Of a stretch of 64,000 nt of DNA, positions 54,500-64,000 are shown piece by piece. A program made the position numbers and the translations under genes. The notes under the pieces were generated by a model, which worked only from the letters and a program-made list of their open reading frames with translations, was not told the origin of the DNA and did no database searches. Within the stretch, counting starts at the first letter, position 1, and every line of letters starts with the position of its first letter. Origin of the DNA: Emmonsiellopsis sp. PD_33 (Eukaryota > Ascomycota > Eurotiomycetes > Onygenales > Ajellomycetaceae); NCBI GenBank assembly GCA_032988165.1, contig JANTQF010000052.1, forward strand, positions 62,001 through 126,000. Reading direction: 5' to 3'.

Positions 54500-55054
54500 G
54501 ATGACACCAGAGGCAGGAAAATTCGTCGTAGTGTATATGTATCCTGTACCAGGAAATATCACGATCCAACAGTCAACGGAAAGCGTAGCATGGAGTTACG
54601 GAGGAGATAAATAACTCTCTACGAACTCGGCCTGAAAGGCGAGCCGTTCGAGTTTTTATAATTGAGAGGCATGAGAGCGAAGAGTGTCTTCAATTCTTTG
54701 CCGGCGAGAGCTTCTAAAGAAGTCGAAGTCGGTTCCCTGATACACGTCAAAGCAGAGAATTGGGGATAATGTCGACTTTTCACACCCCGGAGCCCCACAA
54801 ACCATAACTCTTTGTAAACATCATTCTCCTTGTTAGATTTTTGGTAATGCGGAGTATCCCAAACAAAGGAATGACGATACAAATCCAGCCGTTTTCACAA
54901 TAACACTCCCTTGAGCCATGAAGTGGCGGGCCCTTGATATATGGATGCGGCCCCATTCCATGCATTCAAGGGCTGACTTCGACGCCACTGATGTATCAAA
55001 GGACAAGCAAGGCGCCAAACACCATACAAAGGCAACACACTTCTCGTCGCGCTT
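54500..55054. other. intergenic, no gene seen
   Basis: 555 bp between the PPxY protein gene and the metallophosphoesterase gene. Confidence 0.5.
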
Positions 55055-55969
55055 CTAGATATCGACGCTTATCGGCGCTCGTGTCCGCTCATTCCTTAAT
55101 CCTTCAGCGATTGCCGCATTCACAAACCATATCGAATCCCTTCTCAGCCGAATGGCAAATATCGAGATTAAAAACATAAAGGTCAGCCAAAGTAATGGCA
55201 ATAACCCTCCACCCTGCGCAATCACATTGTCATAGGCCCGCTGGACCCGATCGAACGAGGCTTTCTCCACACCGTATCCGCCATGGATATGTCCGAAGAC
55301 ATGTAGGAGAGGTTTCCTTTTCAGCCTCCACAGTTCGTTCATGAGAAATTCACATCCGGCAGAGTCCAAATCCAAATGTCCCTTTGGGGGCGCATGCGTA
55401 ATGAGAATATCCGTACCGACAGGAATTCGGTTCATCCAGTTGTCAAAAGCGCGAGGGTACTGGAATGCCCAGTTTCCATATCGTGGTGAGTTGGGAGAGC
55501 CGTAAATTGTGGCTACGCGGTCTTCTGCGCATTTCAACGTGACAGACTGGTTTTGAAGATAGATCAAGTCACCCCAGCGAACGTCCTCCCGATTGCGGGA
55601 GTGGGGAGATGAATGCGAGCTATCCAGTACGAGTTCATGGTTTCCAGCAATGACGATTTTATTTCTATGCGGTTGCATATTCAGCCAGTCGATGGTTGAT
55701 TGGATCTCGGATAACGTGCCGCCCTCTGTTAGGTCGCCAGCATGGATTAGGATATCGCCGTCAGGCAAATCGATCTGGTGGTTATGGGTGTCTGAGATGC
55801 AGACCACTGTGATTGGCGATGGTGGTTTTGTGGTTGGTATCAATCCTTGGTGGATGTTATACAGCTTTTTCGCTAGAAAGATAACTGGTCTAGTGAGGAA
55901 TTCTGCCCAAGCACTTTGTTTTCGTGGAAGAAAGATTTCATTCAGGCCTTGGTCCCGCTGGCCGAACAT
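55055..55969 (-). CDS. calcineurin-like metallophosphoesterase, MPPED/UPF0046 type
   Basis: 304 residues from the first ATG at 55969. The dimetal phosphoesterase signature is complete: S-D-T-H-N-H near residue 60, D-G-D-I-L-I-H-A-G-D-L near 71, G-N-H-E near 108, T-H-A-P-P near 192 and F-G-H-I-H-G-G-Y-G near 226. The spacing fits the MPPED1/2 (239AB) subgroup of small phosphodiesterases. A hydrophobic segment near the C-terminus (L-L-P-L-L-W-L-T-F-M-F-L-I-S-I-F-A) suggests membrane attachment, which is common in fungal members. The physiological substrate is unknown. Confidence 0.88.
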   Translation of the reverse strand: MFGQRDQGLNEIFLPRKQSAWAEFLTRPVIFLAKKLYNIHQGLIPTTKPPSPITVVCISDTHNHQIDLPDGDILIHAGDLTEGGTLSEIQSTIDWLNMQPHRNKIVIAGNHELVLDSSHSSPHSRNREDVRWGDLIYLQNQSVTLKCAEDRVATIYGSPNSPRYGNWAFQYPRAFDNWMNRIPVGTDILITHAPPKGHLDLDSAGCEFLMNELWRLKRKPLLHVFGHIHGGYGVEKASFDRVQRAYDNVIAQGGGLLPLLWLTFMFLISIFAIRLRRDSIWFVNAAIAEGLRNERTRAPISVDI

Positions 55970-56582
55970 TGCCGTCGATGCTCCCAAAGACGCGACGCGT
56001 CTGAGGAATAGCGAACGGCGCAGGTGGGGTTTGAATCAATGAATTTTGAAATCTGTAAACCAGGTTTGAGCAGAGTTTAAATAATATGGATATTTCTCAC
56101 CCCCTTGGCTTTTGAAATTCGTTTTGATGTTTGCAGGTTGCGAGGTTGAGGTTGGCGAATGATGGAAATTTAAACATTTAAATAACTATCCCTGTACCAA
56201 CGGGCCATGCTGGCAACTTCAAATCTCGATCAAGTCGTGAAACATTCTGCTGTCTATCTTTCAATAAATGGTTGTGGGATGCTTTTAGATTGGCAGATAA
56301 AAAATAACTGCAAAAAATACTCCTCTGCAACTACTAGTTAGTCCCTCCCAGGCAGATTTCAACAATCAAACAGTCTCTGGACAAGCTTGTACTATCACTA
56401 CTCTGGAATCCTGAGGAGGACAAAGTCATTGACATTCCTGTTTGCCGGGTTATGAGGGACAGTTATATTTATAGTAATAATAATTTTGGAATTGCTTTCA
56501 TTCATGAGCCTTTGAACATTATTAGTTCTGAAGAAATGTACTGCCTTTTCTTGTCCCTCCACTCTCCCCATTGTTTGCATGT
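55970..56582. other. intergenic, no gene seen
   Basis: 613 bp; 5' flank of the phosphoesterase and 3' flank of the VOC protein. A/T-rich. Confidence 0.5.
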
Positions 56583-57053
56583 TTATAGCTTCTTCTGCTG
56601 CTCACTCCATTCCCATCCCTTTTCCTGCTCCAACCTCCCCATATTCTCCAAAAAGCTACCAAACCGCACCTCAAATCCGTCCGGGTCATGCACAATGAAA
56701 TCCCTCAGCACGTACAGCCTATCTCCAATTTCCTGCACAATCGTATAGCCCAGCTTTTTGCACTCTTCATACTTGCTGTCGACATCAGGAATCATGATTC
56801 TGATGTTCCCGCTCCTCCTGGAATCGTCACTGCCGTTGCCGCCGTCATCCTTCTTGACCTTGAGGAAAAGGAGACAGCCATCGTCAGGCCAGGATAGTTG
56901 CGCGAAAAGATCTGGATAGGTCCACGACACGGAGAAACCGAGAGACGTGTAGAAGTCGATGCTGCGCTGGAGAGAGGAGACATATATCTCAAGAACGAGC
57001 TGGTATTGTAGAGGCGAGTAAGGGGTTGGGTGGGGAGCAGATTCGATTGGCAT
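56583..57053 (-). CDS. VOC superfamily (glyoxalase/bleomycin-resistance fold) protein
   Basis: 156-residue single-exon protein with one pair of beta-alpha-beta-beta-beta units. The first unit has L-V-L-E-I-Y-V-S-S-L-Q-R-S-I-D-F-Y-T-S-L-G-F, the second N-I-R-I-M-I-P-D-V-D-S-K-Y-E-E-C-K-K-L-G-Y. The hallmark ending is R-D-F-I-V-H-D-P-D-G-F-E-V-R-F, with Glu as a likely metal ligand. Such proteins include lactoylglutathione lyases, dioxygenases and resistance proteins. The substrate cannot be assigned. A charged C-terminal helix follows the fold. A TATA-like TTATATAAAG on the minus strand near 57196-57205 lies about 145 bp upstream. Confidence 0.85.
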   Translation of the reverse strand: MPIESAPHPTPYSPLQYQLVLEIYVSSLQRSIDFYTSLGFSVSWTYPDLFAQLSWPDDGCLLFLKVKKDDGGNGSDDSRRSGNIRIMIPDVDSKYEECKKLGYTIVQEIGDRLYVLRDFIVHDPDGFEVRFGSFLENMGRLEQEKGWEWSEQQKKL

Positions 57054-58935
57054 TTTGTCTTTGTTGAAAGAGGGATTTAAGGTTGGACTGCTGGCGGCTT
57101 TTGACTTAACAAGGGATAGAAGTCGATGGAGGGGTGAGCAGTCTTTGTGAAGAATTTATGTTGAATTGAAGTGTGAAATGAGATGTTATCCCTCTTTATA
57201 TAAGAAGGCACTGTTGCTCTTGCAGCTCTCCATCCATCCAGAGGTCAGAGAATGGGTTGCAGTGCTTCGAATGCCATTGGCAGTTCTCGGGGCACTTCAT
57301 CCACCAAGTGTCAGGAAATACGAGCAATGACTCATTGTAGGGCCCAAACAAACAGCAGATGCACCGAATGTGAGCGAGAGCATGTAATTAGATGCTCCTC
57401 ACGCGGGGAAAGAAAACCATTGGAAAGAACCTGCATGGCATAACGTTATGCTTGGGCTAGCTTGGATAGTTCAACAATCATTGCTACGCCGTGGTGATAG
57501 GGTCAGAGGGCGTGTAGTTCGTTTATGCCAAAGGATGATCCCCCCTGAATAACCAGAAGAGAAACTTCCATCAAACGTACGTGATAGTCTGGTTGATGCC
57601 GTTTAGGAGCCATATACGGCATAATATCCTTACACCAGAGGGCATCATTGGAGCCATGGAGACAACCACTCTCAATCAATGTTCTAGGGCGGGTTGAGGC
57701 GTAGGTAGTAATAAATAACATGAGCGGCGGATTCCCCAAGGATACCCATAAATAGTTATATAACTGCAGCCTTCACACAAGAGATGTCAGTGGATTCTGC
57801 CGTCTAATAACACCAGCATTGATCCCAGCAGCACTCACTGGGCATGTATGTTTCTTTTGTGGCCTGGAATTGTTCATCTGGGGTGGAGCTCCTTGCCTAG
57901 TAGTTATGTTAGTTAGCTATCTGCATCCAATTTTGCAAACCTCTCCTTTGTGCATCGAGAGGACCGTTATCGCATTTCTTAGAAATCAGAGACCGTCGTA
58001 TGGAGAGATGGATTTGTGCAAAACATCCCCCCAAGAAAGCCAAGCGTAACTAAATTAGCTTGTCGGTTAGTTAACTTAACTAACTAGAAACCAGAAAAAC
58101 CAGGCTCAACTAGTTAGTTAAACAAGTGCCAAAGAAGTGGCATTCCGATTGGCAGCATTCACCACATCCCACCCATCAACGAACCCCGCCATCCTAACGG
58201 CCGAAGAACTGAACTATCAGAACCCAGACCAAACAGAAATCTCCACCAGCCCCGCCGCCGCCTTGGGATCTGCCGAACCCAGAAAGCAATTGGAGCGGCC
58301 GAGAGGACCCTCATCAATTCCAAATCCATTCCAACAAATCATGTCCAGCCCTGATCCCCGAGGCTCGCGGGCTATCGATATGGAGGTGAAAGTCTGGGGC
58401 GTTTGAGGCTGAGATGGTTTCCACAGATGCAGGCGCACATGAGTCATGTAGATGGTTTTATTCTGCCAAAAGATAAAGTTGAAGCAGCAAGTAAAGTATC
58501 CACAGTTAAAACAAAAACGCCATCCAAGATAAGAATTCCAAATACTCCTGGTCAGCCCGGCCCAACCAATGCCTATCTCATGTGCATTCTATGCATGTAT
58601 AAGAAACAAGTAGGAATCCCACCATTCCAATGTATAAAGATCTATCAAATCAGAGATCTGGGCCGATAATATCCTCGAACCTGCTATCCCGTCTCCAAAA
58701 CTACTAGTAGAGGCTTCTCTTCAACCAACACAACTCGTACTAGTCAGTCTAGAATGCCACTGTCCAAAAGAAACAAAAAAAAAAAAAAAAAAAGAAAGAA
58801 AGAAAGGGAAAGAAAGGAAGAAAAAGAAGCAACTCCAAGGACCATGCAAAAAAAGGGGTGGGGAAGGTATGACAAGAAATGAAAAGGAAGATCCAAAATC
58901 CAAAACGCCACCCATCGGTAAATCCCGAAACTCCA
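57054..58935. other. intergenic, about 1.9 kb, no supportable gene
   Basis: 5' flank of the VOC gene and 3' flank of the transcription factor. A purine tract with an A-run and GAAA repeats spans 58769-58830. Small Cys-containing open frames near 57252 lack support. Confidence 0.45.
58775..58830. repeat. poly-A run followed by (GAAA)n
   Basis: An A-run of about 19 bases leads into several GAAA-type units in the 3' flank of the transcription factor gene. Confidence 0.85.
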
Positions 58936-61264
58936 TCACAGCGTACTAGTCGCATACCTCTGGACAAGGGTATCATCATAGTACCATGTCAATTCAGGGC
59001 CTGCCTGCCCTGCCCCGGGCTGAGCAAATTGGCCCATATCAGGTGCGGCTGCCATCTGGGACCACGCATACGGGTCTATCCCCATCCCTGCAGCGGTAGA
59101 ACTAGTACCCACCGGTACTCCCCCAAGAATGTCTCCTGCCTGCTCGCTGGGAGCTACCATATCCGCCCCTGTTGTTCCCCAAGTTACGGGTACGTGTTGT
59201 GCCTGTTGTTGAAATTGGGTGGTAGCATGGGTGTACACCTCATGCTCTGCATCCATTGTCGCGTCCCTTTGTAGTTTTTCATGGAGCGAGTTAACAATCT
59301 TTGAGCCCTTTGCAGCAATGGCGGAATATTTTGCTAGCTCGTCGAGAAAGCCTAAACCTTCTAGGAACACGGCATACGCGGGAGTCTCGAGTTCAGAGTT
59401 TTCAGTATTGGCGGCAAGGCCCTGGTGGGAGAGGTTCAGGTATGCCCGCCGGTTTCTCCTGAGTCCCCTAAGACATAATCCGAGAACGACAGACGCCTCC
59501 ATTGCTGTTAGGCTAAGCAGAAAGAACCGTTTACAACCGCCAGGGAGGAAGTGCGCCAGTCGTATTATCGTCCGCATAACATCTATAGAATATTCAATCA
59601 GATTCTTTTGAAGTTTAAATGCCGTTCTGCGATCTTTAGCAGAAGGTAGGTCTGTAAAGTTTGGGTCGTGTTGCATGCCCGTGAATGGGCGGTGGATTGT
59701 CGCAAGTGTGCCAATAATTATCACACGCAGTTGTTCGCGTTTTAGTGGAATACTGGGGAGAATATTGTCGAACTGCTGGTCGAAATCGGAAAGACGGTAG
59801 GCGGGGGGGAGCGTGGACGTAACTTCTGCGTGAATCGATTCGGCACTGTCTGATATAAGGGTAGGATCGGGAATATTTGATTTGTGCTCTTGAGATGCAG
59901 CTGTTGTGCTGCGGAGTCTCGCGAGTTGCATTTGAATAATTCGATCTGTGAAAGGGGTCGGGGCGCCAGGTACGGATGGCGCTGCAGAAAGTGCATCTCG
60001 AGGTAGACCAATGTCGCAGTAGGCTTCGGGAATGAGCGGCCAGTGGCCTTGTAATGCGGACATGAACCTGATAAATGGACAAGTTTAGCCTACAGTACTA
60101 TGGAAATTCCATCTATAGATGAGTAGATGCAATCAAGGGCACCATACTTATCCCACATATGTATAGTACCAAACACTCTTCTCCTCATCTCCATTTCAAA
60201 CTCGCTATATTCAATCCTGGGATTTTCCAAGTGTAGCTCGATCATGTGTGACTCTTTCACAATATCACTGAGAACAATCCAGCTTTCCCTGAGATTTGAC
60301 TCATTCATAAGGAATGATGCGTGGTAAAACATGTGCTGGATTCTGGTAAGCGAGGTACTTCTTGGTCGCAGAGAGTCTAGCCCGTTGACTGCGATTTCAC
60401 ACTGGCTTTGCAGCTCTCCTAAGGAGCATTGAAATGTTCCTTCGTGGGGGTAATTTGGATGAGGCAGTAACTGTATGCTACACAGGCATAGTCTGAGAAT
60501 CAAAATACCAAATTGAACATCTTCGCTCTCCTGGTAAACCGTCTGTAGCCACCACGAGGTGTACTTCTCCATAAAAGTTGGAGGGTATATCATTTCATAG
60601 GCCCAATTCACTTCATGGAGGAAATACTGGATAAGAAAATCCACCACATGCCTCTCAGGAAAGAGCTCGAGGATCGTTTCTCGGCTTCGGCGTGGATCGT
60701 TAGATGCTCTGCATAGGGTGGAAGTATGAAAGAACGCGTTATCTGATGGCCTGCTCCGTTGTTCATTAGCAAGTGAGCACAAGGTAGGGCGAATTGGGTC
60801 ACGAACGATGTGCCGAGCACCTCCCGGGCAAGTGGACTAGCGCTGCCTGCGACATAGCCCAAGCTTTCTAGAATATCTGAATCGCTTTGTTCGGCATACT
60901 CATCTGTTAACATGGTTAGAACATGAGCTGCAGGAGAAGATAATCGAGTTCTCGGTCATTAAAGGGCTGACGAACCTCCTCTTTGTGAGCTTGGAGGTGA
61001 AATTTCACCAGCGCTCCTCCTTGTTATTGACGTAGATCTTTTGGCAGTGTGATCATAACGACACAGATGCGCTCTTGAGCCAGCACAGTTGTTGCATGGC
61101 CATTGTCGATTACACTGCGAGTTTAGTTAGATCTGTTCGTGTTACACCTATGAATACGAAGCAAGGAAACACACCTTTTGCTTCCTTCGACTGCACTCCG
61201 AACAAGATCGGACTAATCTTCTTCGAGAGCCTTTTGGAGCGGCGGTGTCCGAAGATTTGGACAT
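58936..61264 (-). CDS. Zn2Cys6 fungal transcription factor (5 exons)
   Basis: Exons 61175-61264, 60976-61114, 60807-60927, 60148-60750 and 58936-60067 join in phase to 694 residues. The first intron splits the zinc cluster. Joining gives C-S-E-C-S-R-R-K-Q-K-C-N-R-Q-W-P-C-N-N-C, then a sixth Cys eight residues later, the canonical C-x2-C-x6-C-x5-C-x2-C-x8-C binuclear cluster that binds CGG-type DNA half-sites. An Arg-rich segment precedes it. The central fungal transcription factor homology region runs from about 130 (F-P-E-R-H-V-V-D-F-L-I-Q-Y-F) through R-R-R-V-F-G-T-I-H-M-W-D-K-F. The C-terminal activation-like region is Gly/Ala/Gln-rich. Introns 2 and 3 use the weak donor GTTCGT. The targets are unknown; no obvious partner cluster lies beside it. 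Confidence 0.85.
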
Positions 61265-64000
61265 TTTCCCAGCCTTACTTTTTCTGATTGTTTCGACAAG
61301 TCCGTCCTCTAGAACGATATAATTGGATTTGCCATGCAGGTATAAGATTTTAGAAAGTTGATAAGCATAAAACTTTCATCCTTTGCGGCTCAACCTTAAA
61401 TAAATATCATGGCTTAGTGATTTCGAAAATCAAGGCTTGTGGTTGGCAGCCTGGTGGTCCCTTGGCACGGAGTAAGTAACATCACTAAAAATACACCCGA
61501 GAGTGAGCTAGCTTGGGCCCAGTTAAATGCTTGGCTCGATTCAAAGTTGGATGTCCCTTGCCTAGTGCTATTTCAAGATAGGGCGGTGCGCACAAGGCAG
61601 GTTGAGTCAACGCCGAATATTTTCGGGATAGTCTGGTCCTGACACACGAACAAAAGAATTGACCAGCAGCAGAATCGCTGAAGAGTGCCTTGGAGGATCG
61701 TTCGTCCAATCAAGAGCCGGGCCGGAATTTTAACTGGGAAATTGGAGGCGAAAAAGACAGTTTAGGCTTGTTTCTGGAAGGTTGGAAGCCACAGCCCAAC
61801 CATCGTATCCCTGCGCCGTTTTCTTTAAATGGAACCGGAGGCCGTCTGTCGACCGGCTTTCATAAGATCTCCTTACCCCAACATGCCGCACCCTAGGCAA
61901 AACTTACTATTTTCGGTTGATTCTCAGCCCATAAAAGTGTGAATAGAGTTCTGCCGGATGTGTGGCTTTGAACTGGTGGACCCCAACTCTGGAGTATGCT
62001 AATCAATGAAGAGTCTGACCCCGAGTAGCACTCCTTTTTAGCCCCCACATGAGGCTTGTAGATTGACGAAATTATATTTTTCCAGCCGGATCCGAACAAT
62101 CGCAGGAAGATCAAAATCAAACTCGGAGTACTGTCTGTGGGGCAAGCGGGCAGCGGGCAGCCGCACTGACAAGACCGGCGGAAGAGCTGGCAGATTGAAT
62201 ATTCAGCAATCTCTGTCCAGCTGTGTGCGTAACTATTCGACAGGGCAGAGGACGAGAAACATCTCGATGTTATGTTAACCGCGCCGCAAAGGTATGGTCG
62301 AACTACATGCCCGGAATCGCCATGATCACATATTTCTTACTAGCGTACTCCGTACAACCATCACTTTGAGCTGTATAAATTATAAGCATCGTGTCATCAT
62401 GACGAATGGGTATGGCGGAGTCAACAGAATTCAAAGTGGGGAGATTCGGGGCCTGTTTGAACATCGGAATGGGACCAGAAGTGTCGGTTCAACCGCTAGT
62501 TCCGTGACAGCCTGGCTCTCTCAACAGCAAGTTATAACTTGGTGGATCTGTCGAAGATGCAATATTGGATCATGAATTTGTCATTCAAAAACCCCACAGA
62601 CTTGAGGTTAAATCCGATATACCTCGACTGAGGAATAAACACTACTCCCCGGACCCCGGGTTTTTTCCGGGTTCCCTCCGGGTTCTCTGGGAGATTCCGC
62701 TGCTGGCTCGAGACAAGGAGGGTTTTTCGTTTACTCGATTTTCATCTCAAGGGTTAAAAATAGGGAAGTTTCACGAAGACAGAAATCTGGTAACAAATTA
62801 GTTTCGTAGCCCTCACTTGATCTGTCCGTGAAGAGGTAACGCAAAATTCTCTGACAATTCACAAGTCCGCCTTCCCCGATAACCCCAAGAATTATCCCGA
62901 TATATGACAGGAACTGCCATCCAATTGGATGTATACCCAACGAAAAAAGCGGTCCAAGGGTAAGCCCTTTGGTCTGAGTGGGTCGTCGCCGGGTTTTGAA
63001 TGATTGCTGGTTGCTAAAAACCGAATAATACCGAGCAAGTCGATTCGGTGATTCGGAGTTATCGTTCCCCGAAAACACGTCCGGCAAAAGGGGCTGCAAC
63101 AAATAAAATAGTCATGGCGTTGCGACTTCTTTAACTCCAAGCGCGGCCCGGGAAATTTTGGATAAATTGTATCGCTTTGCTCCGATAGCGATGTCCTAGA
63201 TTGATGAATGGGAGTTTAGCCCGCGGCCCCGCGCCCTGCGATTTTGCCGGTGGGTCGATTTTAGTGTTGAAAGTGTAAGGCGAGGGAATCAAGAATAATG
63301 ATGCCTAGTAGTGGTGTTGGGACAGACTGGGGGAGTTCTCAACCAGACGGCGAAATGTTTCTTGTGGAACCAACCGCCTTGAAATCAGCAAGGGCTTAAA
63401 TTCACTAGCGATCCCACGGTTACATACCTAGTGCTGTACAAGACCCAACGAATAGCTGCTTCACTATTTCCAATAACACGCCGGAGGTAGGAGGATGCAG
63501 GAAACCGTGCTTGAATTGTGAGCCTGCGAAATAGTTCTTCTAGTCCTTCGAAGCGAGTCAACCGATCGATTCATAGTTTGCGTTCCGGAGTTCGCCAGTG
63601 ATAACCAGGTCATTGAGATGAAGCGAAAGGCCAGCTAGCGAAGAAATGGGTCGAGCTTGGTAGGTCCCATCTTTCCATGGGGGTGGGGTGTGGTATGGAA
63701 TGGTCAGGGTTGAACACTGCCAAAGCTCCACGGCGCTTCTAAACGTAATTCCTGTTTTTACTTAAGAGTCGGGTACCGGGGAGGTTTTCGGACACTTTTC
63801 TTCCGCTCAACTGCACAAGGCAGGAATAGAATATCTCATCCCCGGGCGGCGAACACAGATGTCGGGATTTTGGCGGGCTCTCCTTCACAAAACCGCGCAT
63901 TATCAATCAAAATTGACAGCCGGGAACATGTGGAGAATTATGAAGTTCTCACCTCGGGGAGAACATGAAGCGAGATTGGGTCGGTTCTAATTTAAGTCGC
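61265..64000. other. 2.7 kb with no supportable gene
   Basis: 5' flank of the transcription factor gene and beyond. Short overlapping open frames only. Includes a TACTCCGTA motif (62346-62354), an imperfect GGGTTC/CCGGG repeat cluster at 62646-62690 and G/C-rich sequence near 63215-63250. It could hold a decayed element or a promoter of an off-window gene. Confidence 0.4.

Noticed and set aside
57252..57443. Cys-rich 63-codon plus-strand frame starting MGCSASN
   Set aside because: No signal peptide, no splice extension and no recognisable pattern; a chance frame is likely.
58137..58406. 89-codon plus-strand frame
   Set aside because: Begins at GTG without an ATG in context; no motif.
62646..62690. 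Cluster of GGGTTC/CCGGG repeats considered as a transposon end
   Set aside because: Too short and imperfect; no inverted partner or coding remnant was found nearby.

Overview
The window looks like a chromosomal segment of a filamentous ascomycete, most likely Aspergillus or a close Eurotiales relative. The evidence is many genes with short GT-AG introns (about 45-160 nt), both strands densely coded, a nuclear tRNA-Asp with an anticodon-loop intron, a fused 7TM-RGS receptor, a Zn2Cys6 regulator, F-box and ankyrin families, and repeated TACGGAGTA-type motifs that are common in these genomes. The species cannot be fixed from the sequence alone.

Layout. 1-8.5 kb: a possible 3' end of an off-window gene, an HhH-GPD DNA glycosylase, a secreted protein built from two tandem modules, a membrane-anchored aldehyde dehydrogenase (Msc7-like) and a 77-residue hydrophobic microprotein split by an intron. 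9-14.2 kb: an intron-containing tRNA-Asp and two convergent F-box-like genes around a gene-free, microsatellite-rich gap. 16.6-20.5 kb: three housekeeping genes in tandem on the minus strand (ATP synthase subunit d, NAC alpha, ribosomal protein eL14). 22.7-24.7 kb: a GprK-like 7TM-RGS protein. 25.9-29.8 kb: a Dal5-type anion permease divergent from adenine deaminase, plausibly a purine/nitrogen scavenging pair. 30.2-32 kb: an MFS transporter with a GATA palindrome matching the fungal iron-repressor site upstream. 34.5-38.3 kb: an orphan 161-aa protein and a protein related to the beta-barrel/protease-like region of Copia-type polyproteins. 39.9-43.6 kb: SRP receptor alpha and Yif1, divergent from a 419-bp promoter, both secretory-pathway genes.

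44-54.6 kb is an accessory-looking island. It holds three remotely related minus-strand genes that resemble a degenerate nucleotidyltransferase-like fungal family, an inverted-repeat (MITE-like) element, a four-exon small secreted six-cysteine protein and an F-box/ankyrin gene, separated by long AT-rich spacers. 55-61.3 kb: a metallophosphoesterase, a VOC/glyoxalase-fold protein and a five-exon Zn2Cys6 transcription factor. The last 2.7 kb shows no supportable gene.

All multi-exon models were built by hand from splice signals, reading phase and family resemblance. No homology search or transcript evidence was available.
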